64,000 bases of DNA, from assembly GCF_958450345.1 (NCBI RefSeq), contig NC_088780.1:171350726-171414725 (forward strand). Reading direction: 5' to 3'. The notes beneath the pieces are model-generated. The model was not told the DNA's origin, did not search any database, and worked only from the letters and a program-made list of their open reading frames with translations. How positions within the stretch are numbered: the first letter of the stretch is position 1; each line of letters begins with the position of its first letter. Shown here in pieces: positions 12,401 through 27,400 of the stretch. Origin of the DNA: Calliphora vicina (Eukaryota; Arthropoda; Insecta; Diptera; Calliphoridae). Made by a program: the position numbers and the translations under genes.

Positions 12401-15400
12401 TTGACAGCAACATCAAATATATTTATGTGATGCGTAAGGAAGTAAGCGGAATACGTAAGTTACATTCGTACATTCGTATATATCAGTTTATATGGGGCCA
12501 ACAAAATGTGTCGATGCTCTCAACTAAAATAAAAGTTTAATTAATTTTAAGAAACCATTTAAATTAGATTTGACCTTAAAAAAAATTAAACACAAAATAT
12601 TAGGTTTTTTGTGATTGTTTTCAAATTTTTTTTTTTTTAAATTTTTGTTAACTTATATTCCCCTGAACTAACTCCAATATTATTTTAATTTTAGCTTAAG
12701 TCATCGTATATTTTGTTGGTCCATCCTAGTGCACATAAAGTTTAAGAAGTCGTTATTATTCCCTATTTGTTTAAATAATATAAAATCGCTGTATGAAATT
12801 TAAAACTAACAATAGTATTTCATCGTATTTCAATTATCTCTTGTGTCTTTCTAGCATTCTACACCGACATTAATAAATGTTTTGCAGAAATGTCACAGTA
12901 TTTTATATTCGGAACAGTTCGAGGCGCTTTAATACACTGCATGAGACTAGACTTGGAGAAGGTAATTTAATAAATATATTATTTTATACGTATAAAAACA
13001 AAAATTTTAACGAATTTAAAATTATATTTTTACTAGAATATTTTATTTGACGAAATTCAATTTTAAAATTACTAATTTTCCTCAATCAGTTTTAAGTAGA
13101 TTTAAATTAATCACCAACAAAAGAGAAACACACATGAACGAAATTTAACTTGGACCCTTTTTGAAGGTTTCAACATGTTCACAGGCTTTGGCCACCACTG
13201 TTTGTTTTGTTTTAACACTGTAATAAAGTGTAGAAATATTGTAATTAATTCCCATGTAATACTAACATCCTTCCAAACATCTAAGTATATGTATGTGTAC
13301 GTGCAGACCCAGCAGTTCAGCGTGACTGTCAGGAACTAGTGACTTTACGTATCATTTAGGATGACCACTGGTGATTAGTTATTTTAACACATGTGTGTCC
13401 CAATAGATTACAAATAGACTGTCTAATAGCTGGTTCGAAGTAGTCAACGTATTGGATTCACATATCGGTTACAGCAAATTGGCCTCAAATATTCAAGTTG
13501 CAAAGACATCTCCTAGACAGTTAAATAGCCGATTGCTTGTAAACAAACCGTTTGACTTCATGTACTAAGTACTTAAGCTAAAATAAACTAAATTGTATGA
13601 GAATTATATCAACACAATTTGTATAAAACCACTCACAAAAAAGTTCAGTACACAATAAACGTAACGTTTTAAGTGACTATACACAGATTACCTGGAAAGT
13701 ATAAAGTAACCTTACTTCACTATAAAGAGCACATACGTGTCAAACGATTCAAAATATATAAATTGGTGTTAGCCGCCTAGTGATCAGACATTAATGACAA
13801 TTACTGTCTAAGGGATACATTGACTACTTGTAAAACTGCTGGGTACATACAGCTGTATGTGAATGTGTGTGTTCATGGATCTTAGAACAATAGCGGCAGC
13901 AACAGCAACAGCAACAACACCAACCAAATCAACATTATTAACCATCTATCAAAATGGCTTGGAGGCATTTCATTTTTCCACTTGAGAAAGCATTTTTCCC
14001 AGTCAAAAAGCGGACCAAAAAATAACGAAATTGTATTTTATCCAGATACGAGTAAAGGAATTACAACAAAAATCTTATAACGCCATCATTAAATATTTCA
14101 TTATACATATTTGTTGTTGTTATTATTGTTGTATGTATTTCCATTCACCACTCATCGTCTTTAACATGATGCTCATTCATCTATACTGCCACGGTTTTCA
14201 TCATCATCATCATCATTATTGTATTTTCGGTTTACATTAACATTTTGTGGTTATAAACCCTTTTTAGTTGTACTCCATATCCCCACTCTGTGACTTTTGT
14301 TGCTACCGCTGCTGTGGTCGCTTTCATTATAGCAAAATCATGAACCAGAAGTTGAAAAAGATTGTAGCAGAACAAAACAGACCGGCAAACACATTACAGA
14401 ACATTAGGAAGAGAATTTTGTTATTTACACACACACACACAAACAAACACACACACCTAAAAATCTCATACTCAAAGAAGTCCATTATTCGTGAACATAT
14501 AAAATAAATTGGTAAAATTTTTGGAAATTATTGCGCCATGTTAATTTCTTAAAGCAAATCAATTAGAAAATGTCTTAATGTTCTTGTTCAATGGAAATAA
14601 AACAGGTTTGAGCTTAAATGGACATTGCAGCCGAACTAAATACTCCATACTATGTTTTAGTAATCATAGTTCATATTCAGACAAATACTATCAAGGCAAC
14701 AGTACCAAACTCAAATCAGTTATTAGTGGAAATGTACCTAACGCAATGTGTATAATTTGAATTGTTTACACTTCTCACAAGGATGCCGAATTAACAAGAT
14801 AACAAGAATTATTATTACGTTTTTAGCTGTTAAAAACAGTTTCAATAGCAAATAGAAGCACCAAGTAGTTTTAAAATTGTAACAACTATTTATTTATTAA
14901 AATCTACACAAAAGTTTAAATTAAATTTAAATCTACACAAAAGTTTAATTCTCTTTTAAGGCACACACTTATATTACACACTTTAAAAACACGCTGGTAA
15001 TACTTTTGATGTTAACTATAACAGCGCCTACGATACACTAACTCACTCATAACTCACAAAATTAACGCCATTTTCTAGAAGTCTCATCAATAACACCGTC
15101 CGACAAATAGAGAAAAAATTCGTTAGACACGAATCGGATGATATACGTCTGAAACTATAAACTTAATGGAGAAAAACTGTGTTTTCAGTTTTTCATTTCG
15201 TGATCCTGTGTAATTTTTTAAGGACTTCAAAGTTTCAAAGAAGTAAATTTTTCAAAAAATATTTAAAAATACTCCTGCTATTCCAACAATGACAAATTGT
15301 ATATCAAAAGAACAAGAAGAGTTGTAAAATATTTTGTATTATCTTTATTTTATCCTGTAAGGATCAAAATATGTCAAAAATGTCCTTTAAAATGTTTATC

Positions 15401-18400
15401 CTTTAATATCCTTTAAGATTGCCAATAAATTCCTTTTAAAAAAATAGTGCGTTTAAGACCCAAATATTCTATACTAAATGTCAAAATTTTATATAAAGGT
15501 CAAATTAAAATATAAAAAAAAAATTATTAGTATACAAATAGGTGTTATTAAGAAAAGTGCATGCTTATAAACTACACCATCATAGTGGGGGAGTTATAAT
15601 GGGTTAGGGCTGTTGTTTGCAACACACAAAAATACTGTTCCAACACCCACCTTAAAGTATACCAATCTGCTCAGGATCACTTTCTGAGTCGACTAAGCGA
15701 TGTCCGTCCGTCTGTCCTTCCATCCATGTAAACCTTGTAATCAAACTACAGGTCGCATGTTTAAAGATAATTCGACAAAATTTGGCACAAACCTTTATAT
15801 TGACCCAAGGACAAAGGCTATTGAATTTGGTTAGAATCAGCCCATTATTTATCCTAGGCCCCATACAATTGGCCTATTTGAAAATAGTTAAGCTCTCATA
15901 AATATCTTAATTATAAACATATTCAAACCAAATTCAGCACAATTAAGTTTTACGTAAGCCGAACTCTCACGACCAAATTTCGTGACGATCGGTCAACAAT
16001 ATTCCATAGCTCCCATATAAGCAACATTCTCGAAAATGTCATTAATATACATAAATCTCTGAAATATGTCAGTATCCAAACAAAATTCAACACAAATATG
16101 TTTCATATATTCGCACCAAATTTTGTGACGATTGGTCCATAATTAGTCATAGCTCCCATATAAGGCCCACTACCGAAAATGTGTGTATTCAAATAAGATT
16201 CAACACAAATAAGTTGCATATTAAAAGAATAATTAAAATTTAAAGTATTTTTTAACACTTAAGTAGTGAAGATAGAAGAATGAAATTTTGGCATGTGGTA
16301 TTCAATATTTGGATCTTTAACTCACTATTTAAAAAAAAAAATATTGGAAATCTAAAAGGATATTCAATGATAAAAATTTGAAAGGACATTTTTGCATCCT
16401 TTGATCCTTACAGGATAAAATAAAAATAATACGAAATATTTCACAATTCTTCTTGATCATTTAAAAAAAATATTTTAAAAAAATTTTTTAAAAATGTACT
16501 CCTCTGAAAATTTGAAGTCCTTTTAAAAGGAAACAGGATCACGAAATGAAAAAATGAAAACGCAGTTTTTCTCCATTTTTTTTATTTTTTTTATTTATTT
16601 AGAGGTAATAAAATAAGTTCGACTTTAAAATATTTAACTGTTTATGCGTGATCTAGAGATTAGTTTAACAGCTTTAAACATTTTTAGAACATAAGTTCGA
16701 ATTTCCGAATTTGATTTCAACTTTTCGAACATAATATTAAATTGTCATCAAGAATGCATGTCAAATTTCAGCCTATTTGGACTACGAGAACTGGTTCAAT
16801 ATTCAATTACAAATTTTAACATAAACTAACATACAAACAAATAAACATTGCAAGGTTGTATCCAAATCTTAGTACATTAAAAGAAACTCTGTTTTTCTAT
16901 TACTTTTCCTATCTAGTGATAACATTTTGAAAATGTATTAACCTACAGTCTATTTAATTTCCTTCTAGGTCTTTACAAATGCTATTGAATTTCAATTTCG
17001 TGAACCGAAACTAATAGAAGGCGAACAAATTGAAAATTGTGAGGAACAGACATCAACAAGTGCATCTCGCAACACAGCCGATTCTACAGAAGTTAAAGAA
17101 ATAGCGCCTGGTCTCCTCGAACTTTCTAAACCATCGGAATTTCGTTTGAAGGCTCTCAAACAAAAAAAGTATGTAAAATGTTTCACAAAGAGCACTCATG
17201 TGAAATTTTATAAAAAGTCGAATATATCCCTTCCCTCCAGTCTCTCTCACTCTCTCTGTCGCTCGCTCTATACAAAATTTATTTAATTTGCTTTTTTATT
17301 TATGTTTGGTTTCAGTTGCTTTTTATGAATTTATTTTCGTTGTGTTAAATTTGCTTTTCGGTTTTGTATTCTTTTGGCTTTTTTTTACCCCTCCATTGTT
17401 TATCAATATTTAACATCATGTTTTATACACATAAATAAGTACGAAAGCAAAGCAAAAAATTTAAAAAAAATGTGAGGGATTCCACATTAAACGGTAAAAC
17501 TGATAAGATCAATTATTGACTTTGAATAAATAATATAACGCTGAAGGATATTTTAAGTGTAGAACTGTAGATCTTAATTTTTATTTTGTTATAAACAGAG
17601 ACAAATTATACGCATTTTCTCAGACTCTCAGGTTCATTAAATTTGTTAACATACTTAAATTTATATGTTAGTTCATTTCTAAAATTCTTTCTGGATTATT
17701 TCATTTCTATGGCTGCCGTACTGTGAAATACTCTTCATACAGGATAATATAAAAGACCATCTTCTTGTTGTATTGGAGCAAATCAAGGGAGTCGTTTTTT
17801 TCTGCGTGGTGTTTAAATTACAATAAACAATCTGATAAGGGAAAGTTGCTTTTCAGTTATTCTTGTGTTATTGGTGTGTTTTTTTTATATTTTCAGGTTT
17901 TATTTTTTATTTTTGGTCTTCAGTTATTTTTTAATCGGATTTTTTCTACTCTTTTGCAATTAAGTACTCCTTTTATTTTTTGGTCTTTGCGAAATTTTTC
18001 AACACAAAAATTTCTTTGTGAGATTTAAGTTGCCATGTCCTCGCACAGAGCAAAGGAATGAATGAATATTGCTTGTTGAAGAAAAAAAAAAAGAGGAAAT
18101 ACAACAATAAATAAAGGAAATCAGTAGTAACTCATCAACACAAGCATTCGCCCGAAAATAAAACACAAAAGAACGTAATTTAACATCATGTACGACTTTA
18201 TGATGACCTACAAATATACCACAGTCAGTTTGTTTATGCAGTAAGTTTTGACAGTTAAAGTTAAAGTGCATGTTGCGTCTTTAAGTTCAGGGGACATGTT
18301 TGGCATGTAGGGTATATTGGGATGTGTGCGTATGTGTGCATGTTTACATTTCCATACGTGAACAAGAAATAAAATACAAGTGAAAAAGGATGTTGCAAGA

Positions 18401-21400
18401 TGATCATACTTACATACGTACAAACATACATAACTATCTACATAATGTATTCATGGATGTGTGTATAAAAGTAAACACTGTAAATATTTTATTTATAGAG
18501 AAAGGGTTCCTTAAGCTGGTCAGATGAAACAGAGGCATGCATATTCCTACATATGTATGTGTATTATTTATTGAGATTTTAATAAGCGATTATTTTCCAC
18601 TCGAATATGAAAACATGTTGTTCTAATAGAAAAGAAATACCGACTAATTAATTAAATGGCAAACACATTTCTTTGTCGTAAACTCTTTCTACGCTGGTTT
18701 TCGAAAATTAGAAAAACAATTTCCAAATTGTAAATGGATTTTAAATTCTTTTTCTATGTATTTCTGTTGTATTTGTGAAGCAAACACCGCAGCATTTCCC
18801 TTCCTCAACACAAGTTTTAGTGGAAAACGTCAGTTTTTTTTTTCGGTTTGAATTCGTTTCGCTTATCAGCAGGAGCTTTTATTACTTTTGTGTTAATTTT
18901 CCTTTTTTTCTGTAGATTTTTTGTTGCTCCTTTTTTGTGTTTAATGTATTTTTTTTTTGGAATGTATTTGTGTATGTTCTCCTGTTTTAATTTATCTCCC
19001 TTTGGGTTAAATATTTTCCATGTGCCTTTGTTAAATTGCTGGCCCTTTTCTGCTGTCTTCGCTCGTTTTGTCTGCACATATACTTCCATCCGTCTTTCTG
19101 TCCGTCCGTCTGTCTGTCTGCTCGCCGCTTGTCGTCAAATAAACCCTTTTTCACTGATTTAACAATAATTATTATTGGATTGTTTCATGAAAATGTTAAA
19201 CAAAAAAATTACAACCAAAAAACCATTTAAACAAAACAAAAAAGGAAAATGGAGAAATTAGCTGCGGGACGAAGATCTGAAGCACATAAAAAAGCTCTGG
19301 GAAAATCAATGAAGAAAGAAGAATCAGGCATAAGTACTTCTCATGACGGTGGTGGTTATGGTGGTAGTATTAGCGACAATGGTGACAATGTTGACGAGGA
19401 TGAGTATGAGGAAATGGACGCAGATGATGCAGCAAACAACAGTGTTTCTATGGGCTCCTCAGCTGAAGATTTGGGTAAGTGTGAAAATATTCCAACAACA
19501 AAAACGGAAATCTAATTACCTTGAATAAAGGCAAACTGATTGTTTATTTTTCTGTACTTCTCGCAAATGTGCCAATAAAAAGGGTACAAAAAAATAAAGA
19601 AACAACAAACACAAAAACAAAAAGCATAAACCAAAAGTACCTATAAAATCATAAAATTAGATTGTGTCAAACAAAAACAAAAATAAGACACGAAAAGAAC
19701 TGAACGTGGTAGCGGAAACAAGGAAAACTTAGAACAAACTAAAACCATAATTGATATTAAATGTTGCTTTCTTTCTTTCGTTTCGTTTTATGAACCCTTC
19801 TTAAATGTAATCAGATGAACAGCCGGAAGTTACACTCACCATCGGTGAACGATGGGAAAAGCTGCTTAGCGTAACTCATGAAAAGGTTAAACGTCATCGT
19901 AAGGAAGCTGAAAATGTCATGGAAAAACGCCCACCACATCAGGAAGCCTTTTTTAATCAACTCAAAGATTTCGAACAGGAAATAGAATGGACAATGAGTC
20001 ATGTTGTTTGGTCATTTAATTTACCAACATCGTATGCGACTCCCGGACAAGAGCATATCGAATTCGAAGAGTCCAAAGTTCGAATTCCAATCGACGTAAA
20101 GAAAATCAACTTGATACCAACATACTCCCAAGAGCAACTAGAAGATGTGGTAGATGGCTGGATAAGATACATGGAAAAGGCAATTAAAACTCTAAACGAA
20201 AAGGTAATCCATGACATTTACATACTAATCCCTACTCTCAAAACTAACGCAATCAATTAAAGCCCTTGGATGAATTTACACCCATGGCTGAATATCGACT
20301 ATGGCATTTTCGCGAAACTGAACTCAACACTCTACTGGAACAGTTAAAGTCCGATTTCGTAGTGGCTGTTTTAGGTGAGCAATCCGAAAAACGAACACAA
20401 ACTCTTCCATCTAATTACTTTAAACATAAACATTTTCCTAAAGATACACTAACATCAAAGCAATCACAAATTCTACAACGTTGGTCAGAAATTCGTTCGA
20501 AAATTAATGATAAATTCCGTTTGGCAAAAGAAAATGCTGACTACGTGGGTACCATCACGGACTATCTGGAGGTACATTTATGAAAACATTCAAAACACAC
20601 AACACACTCCACATTTGCGTAACATTTATGTTCCTTTACAGAAAATACGCTCATATGAAAGTTTTAAAATGACCACTCTCCTCATACCCAATGTTATGGT
20701 GGGTCTACGACACATATGGACCATGTCAAGCTATTATTGCCATGACGATAAAATGCAGATTTTACTCTGCCAAATATCCAATGTCTTTACGGAGAAGGTT
20801 AAAAATATTGTATGTTTTGAAAAAATATTTCGGTAAGTACATCTTTTCAAATATAAAACAAAAAAAAAATTTAAAAAAAACGTAAAATATAAAAGGAGGA
20901 TTATGGATAGATAACAGAATTGTAGCTGTACACATATGTTTGTATTTATGTACATACTATACATGTATGTATATGTGTGAGTATGGAGGATTTGATAAGA
21001 ACCTATTGATTGCCTACCACATACTTTGTGAAACTCTGAAATATACTTGCATACGTAGAAAGTACTTGAGCTGAGAGTCCTTGAAAAATTTAACTCAAGT
21101 TAACAATTTTTGTTATACTTTAAAGCTTTTAAAATTCAAACCATACAAAAGTTAAAAAAATATTATACAAGTGCTATACATACTATAGGTACATACATAC
21201 ATATGTACATACATATGTATAAGAGTACAACAATACGACCCCACTTGCACAAAACACAAACATTGATACTAACTACGTAGTACGTAGAACAACCTATAGA
21301 TAAAATGAAGCTGTGAGTAAATTGGAGGCGTGGGGATAATAATGGCGATTGGGCACTTGGCTCATAAAACGTTCACTGGGATGGAAGATTTTTTTTAAAT

Positions 21401-24400
21401 TTAAGTTAATAAAGTAACTAAATTCATGGAAAATGTATAAGTATTAATTAACGTTTAATCAAAAAATTAATAAATATTAATCATGAGTTTTTCAGTAGCT
21501 GTATATATTAGACCGACTCAAAGTATAAACTGATTTTGTAACACACACCTCAAAATAAACCTTGGATTGTTTTAGAATGTCTCTCAAAATATTTTGGTAC
21601 TAGTGATAACCGTTCCTGAACTGAACCAATATGTACGTGTCGCAGGACAAACTTTTGTCAAACTTTTTATATTGTAGAATATTAATGTGTTATAATATAG
21701 CTGTTTTAAAAAATATTTTTAAAGGTTTCGCTTCTGTTTCTCTAATATGGTAAGCTCGTCATAACATTATCTTGAACTAGGATGAATTCGTCAGCATATT
21801 GGCCGTTCGCACACAACAAATAAATACTTGTCAAAACTTGTCTTGAAACCCACCATTTCTGAAACATGATGTTTACCAGATTGACTATCCAATAACACGC
21901 GAACTAGTACGAATATCAAAAAATAAAAAATACAAACTACTTACATATGTATGAACCCTTTCACACTAGGCAATTTAGTTGCGCAAGTCTCTTGTGTTTG
22001 TAGATGCCAGAGATAATGTCGGGTTAAGGAGAAGAAAATTTTTCATGCTGTTTTGTTGTTGGGCAAGAGACTTGCGCAACTAAATTGCCTAGTGTGAAAG
22101 GGGTCTATGTATTTCTTAAATCATGTAAATTTTTAAATATTTAAATTTGTTCAAAATATTCATAATTTTCATGAGAAATCATATAAATTATGGAATATCA
22201 CAATATTAAAGGCAACCTTAAATATGAACAATTTAACATTGTATATTGGGTATATACAGTGACGGACATTACAATAGAATCACTACCAATATTTCGTTTA
22301 AAACCAGGAGCAATCATAAGGATTGGTGTGGGCCAGAAAATATAAAAAAGTGGCAAAATGTGTTGTGGACGGACGAAACGACCATTAATTTAATTGGTAG
22401 TGATGATAAGACATGGGTTAGACGTCCAAAAAATGGCAAAAACCAAAAACGTTTAAACATGGTTGGGGAAATATTATTATATGGGGATGCTTTTCTTGGT
22501 ATTGCGTTGCTCCAATTTATTGGATTAAAGAAAATATGGATAAGCACTTGTATGTAAATATTTTGGAGAATGTTATAAAGCCACATGCAGAATGGAATAT
22601 ACCCTTAAAATGGCTCTTCCAGCAAGATAATGACCCAAAGCACACATCAGGTCTTGCCAAAAAATGGTTTTTATATAACAAAATTCATGTTATGGAATGG
22701 CCGTCTCAATAACCAGACTTAAATCCTATGGAAAATAATAAAAGACAAACTCGGACCTGAACAATTTAAAAACAAGGACGAACTTTGGCAGAAAATTCGG
22801 GAAATATGGTATGCAATTTCCCGATCTACATGCGAAAGTTTGTTAAATTCAATCCCCAAAAGATTTGATGCTGTTATTAGAAATAATTGATATGCAACAA
22901 AATATTAAGAAAACAACGAATTCTTATGATGATTTTTTATTTTTAATCATTTTAAGACTGAATGATTCTATTTGAATGCCGCATATTTTATTTAGTCTTT
23001 TAGATTTGACATCGTTGTTATTTTTTTATTTTAATTTTTTCTATTTATTGTTTACGTTATGAGCATTAATATATAATGAACAAATTTTAAATTTTGAAAT
23101 CAAATTTTGTAGTTTTACCGCTTTAATGGAATTCATATGTAGTGATTCTATTGTATTGTCCGTCACGTATGTATGTATGTATGTTTGGGAGAAAATAATT
23201 TTTTTTTTCAAAAAAACTAAAAAGACAAATTTTTCTGAAAATGGTCTAGCTCAATAACAGTTATCACTAGATCCATAAACATAGGTTAATTTTGAGGAGG
23301 GTAACAAAAACACATTTTTTATCTTCAAATATATTATTAAGTTTGTTTGTATCTTCCTCACAGACATACCTCAAAATTTACATATGAAACGGCGACAAAT
23401 TGTGCTAACCTACTGAGATGTTGGAAAACTGCTTATTTATTAAGTCGCAAACACATCGAGGATTCTGGAGTTGGCTCACGATGGGAGTTTGATCGCAATG
23501 CCCTTTTCAACGAAGTGGATCATATATGTCGCATTAGTCGAGATATTGCTTCAATTGGACGTGTATTTATACAATATGAAAATCTATTTGGAAAACGTCT
23601 CAAAGGTCTGATAAATCAACCTGCATTGATCGACGATCTCATGCGTAAAGTGTATCGTCTATTGGACGATATGTTGAATAGTGTTGATTATGATATTTTT
23701 CGGCCAGGCAATTGGGAAAACTGGGAACACACTCTGAGTACATTTAACAAACGTCTAGACGCCGTTGAATCGGAGGCCAAACTAGTCATCGAAAAAAGCA
23801 TAACCATGTTGCGATCTTCCGATTTGGGTTTATCATTGATACGAGACGTTAGACATTTAGATACTCGTCAAGCACTTGCCGAATTCATTTCAACGAAACA
23901 CGAAAACTTACTCCGTTTCTTTGTAACGGAAATCAATGCGGTGGAATACGAATACATGGTAAATTGAATAAAATATTTGAATAAACTTACCTCTATCTCG
24001 TTCTGTACCGATGAGTTTCTGTAATTAAACAAGAGAAAAAAATATCATGAATAAAATATTTATTACGTAAGGAAGAGAATTCAAAAACATTCAAATTAAT
24101 TTGTATAGACCTACATGACTATACATATGAATATGTATTTCATGTATTTCCTTGAAGCGTAAAGTTAATAAAAGCAAATGTAATCAATTGAGAAATGTTT
24201 AACCTTGATTTAGCTTTTTGTTATTTTTTGTTAATTCTTTTTTTTTTGGTTTCTTCCGTAGAACAATAAAAAAGCTCCACCTATTGGTAAACATCAACCT
24301 GCTAAAATTGGCGCCATACAATGGACGCGTTTATTAAGCGCCAAATTAAAAATATCTGTACTGGCATTTAAACGTGTAAGTAATCTGTATTTTATCGAAA

Positions 24401-27400
24401 TACATACATATGTGTGTTTACATGTGTAGGTATTTGAATCGAATTGAGTGAATTGTATCTATTATTTGTTATTGTTGATGTAGTTTTGTTTTGTTTTTCG
24501 AGTATTATAAATGGCACAAACCAGAGGCAAGCGACAGACAAAATAAAAATATAAACAATAAACAATATTCGCACTGTAGGTATGTATATACATATACATA
24601 TATATATGTATGTGCATTAGGCCCGACCTTATAAACTACATTTACTTGGGCTGGATATAATTTAGTTCTTTAGTATATTTTGTCTCGATCACTTCGTGTA
24701 GTGAAATAACAATATTCTGAAAGTTATATCAAAAAATCAAAAATGGCTTATTTAAAAAAAATATATCTTTCAAAATTTTCGGTCAATTTCCAACTGATTT
24801 TTATAAATCATTTTCTGGTAATAAAAAGGTAAAACTCATATTTTCCAAAGAATACCTTTAAAACAAAGTGAACGAGGAAAACTCCAAGAAAACAGAATTT
24901 ATACATGAGATTCCCTTCATATTTGTTCGTTCACTTTTGTTTTGGCCACCCTAATGTACATCTGCATATACAGACTTACATACGAATTTTACAGTTCCAC
25001 ACTGACCCTTTCTTTATATTTTATGGATGCATTTATTTAGTACAATAAAAACGCGTTTTTTATGCACACAAATACAGAAATAAGTTTTTTTTTTATCCTG
25101 ATTGTATTATCATCATCCATGCTGTTGGAGTTGGTGTTGGTGGCGGTGGTTTTTGATGATGATATTTGCTGCATTGTTGCTGTTTGTTATTTGTTTTTAA
25201 ACATTGAGTTTGGTATTCATTCATTGCGAATATTGCTGACGTTGCTACTTCGCCAGTTGTAATTGTAATGGTATTGTTTTGTTTTGTTTTATGTTGTTGT
25301 TGTTCTTTTTTTTTTGGATTTGTATCTTATTGTTACATTTTACACATTGAAGTCATGTATGAACAAATTTACAAAAAACTTACATTTACGCACACACAAC
25401 TTACAAACACACAATTTAGTGCTTTCAACAAACATTGCTTCGCAGGAATCGCTTTTTAATTGAAATTGCAATTTTGTTATTTTTTCGTTTATTTTATATT
25501 TCTTTTTTTTTTGTTTTTTTCTCAACAGAATGCAAGAACAAAATAAACGAAAATTGTTTTTCTGTTACACGAAAATGCTCTGGATGTAGTATTCGGATGG
25601 TCTTATTGTCAGTTATTTTGACTGACTGACTGGCTGACTGACTGATGAACCAACGGTTCGTCAGTCGCTTGTTCGATCGACAAGTCACTACTACATTGTA
25701 ATAACAATTTCGTTTTAAACAAATTTTGTTAAAGAATTACTTCAGTGTATTTGAAATTGTTTTTTTATGTTTGTTTTTGTTTTAACAATTTGTATATTTG
25801 CACTCTGATTCTTTGTTGAGCAAAATTCAAAACAAATATAAGAAAATCAAAAAAGAAGAAACAAAAAAGCATGGATTGGATGTTTTCCCTGGTTTTTTTT
25901 TTTGTTATTTTGTTAGATGTAATGAATTTATTTATTGTCTTCTTTTCGTATATTTTTTTTTGTATGTCATGATGGTGCATCAATTGTAGATGGAAAATGA
26001 ACCAAATCTAAAGAATAGTTATCTCAAGCGTAGTGCTTTCAAATCCTACTTTGAATTGGTTAATAAAATGTATACTTATGAAAATAGTTTATTCGAAAGC
26101 TACTGTTCCCAAGCAACTTATATGGTCAATGTGGTTATGAGAAAAAACATCTTAACTATACAAATTTGCAACAAGGATACATGTAAGTTTCATCGATTTC
26201 TATCATCCGCATAAACGTCGTTACAGCTATTTTTCTTTTAAGTGACATACATATCGGATGCTCTGGAAACTATTAAACTGAAAAAAGCAAAATCTGTGGA
26301 TGTTAACGCAGACGCATCGGCAAATGAACAATTTGCTCATGCGGTTCCTACCGGTTTCATACGTAAGATAACCAAGTTTACCGTTATTGCAACAATGATT
26401 CAGTGGTTTGTTGGCCGCAAAACCTCCGCTGATGCCCACATTCAGAAGGCAATACAATTTCTGAAACTAATGAAATCAGGAAAGATGAAACCCAACGAAA
26501 AGGATAAATTTTGCATCAGGCAGTGTGAATGTAAGTTGTCTCTAAAAATGCAAAACATATGTACGTGCATAAACATTTCTAAAATTACAAGGCATTAAGC
26601 CAAAAAAAGCATGTCTTCATTTAATATAATTTTACAAATTTCCTTTGAATCTAGCCTTTCTAAAAAGAAACTTATTTTTCATGGTTGACCAATAAGAACC
26701 GTTATTACAACTTGTCTTTAATGTGCGTAATAGTAAAAGGAAACTTTAATAAAAGTGCAGAATGCAATGAAATTTAAAATTGTTCGTTATCACAACTTTC
26801 TTGTAAAATATTGATATACCCGCGAAAGAAACGATTACTTTTGGATATACCAACGATATACTTTTATTTCTTTAGTCACATCAAACCATAGGCGTAGCTA
26901 GGCTATTATTCTGGGGTGGGCAAGTGCACCCCTTCCCAAAAAGCAAAAATAAACACATTTTTTATAAAATAAATATTTTTTATTAAAGCAATTCTTTAAC
27001 GTATACTGTTATAGTATTTATTACCATATTTGAACAAATTTCGATTATTTCGTTTTGAATAGTGGGACAACAATAATTTGTTGGTTTGTTTAAAAGTGGA
27101 ATCGTATTTCATAGCGCGAGACCTTGACGTACAAAAAGCAAGATACACAATATCTATAATTTGTTTCAGATATTCAGGATTTTAATCCATTTGGTTAGAA
27201 TGGTGCTATAAAACTTTATCTTGCAGACTGATTAGTTTCTTTAAAGACTCACTCAACTTTTTCCAATTTTCATATCCAGTATTGACAAATTTTTCGTTTT
27301 GGTCTCTTTGTTCTTCTATACCAAAATTTCAGCAAAAAAAGCAAAATGACTTTTATTCAAGCTAATCGTAAACATCATAAAATTTGTCGGAAAAGGATCT

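Larger units (their letters stand above)
12962..16968 (+). other. Intron 7 (4.0 kb)
   Basis: Holds a short inverted-repeat element (13307-13844), microsatellites (CAGCAA run near 13895, CAT run near 14197, CA run near 14429), a near-exact 20-bp direct repeat AATCTACACAAAAGTTTAA at 14900-14946, and a foldback element with inner repeat (15165-16576). Rest AT-rich. Confidence 0.6.
20833..23363 (+). other. Intron 13 (2.5 kb)
   Basis: Contains a short inverted-repeat element (21955-22104) and a deleted Tc1-like element (22257-23167), with ACATACATATGTATGTAT-type simple repeats near 20930-20985 and 21189-21225. Rest AT-rich. Confidence 0.6.

Noticed and set aside
14031..14240. His-rich ORF (HHHHHHY)
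   Set aside because: Produced by a CAT microsatellite in intron 7; no splice or homology support.
18817..19162. Overlapping ORFs on both strands (90 and 104 codons)
   Set aside because: Low-complexity T-rich/A-rich DNA; both strands open by composition, no recognisable domain.
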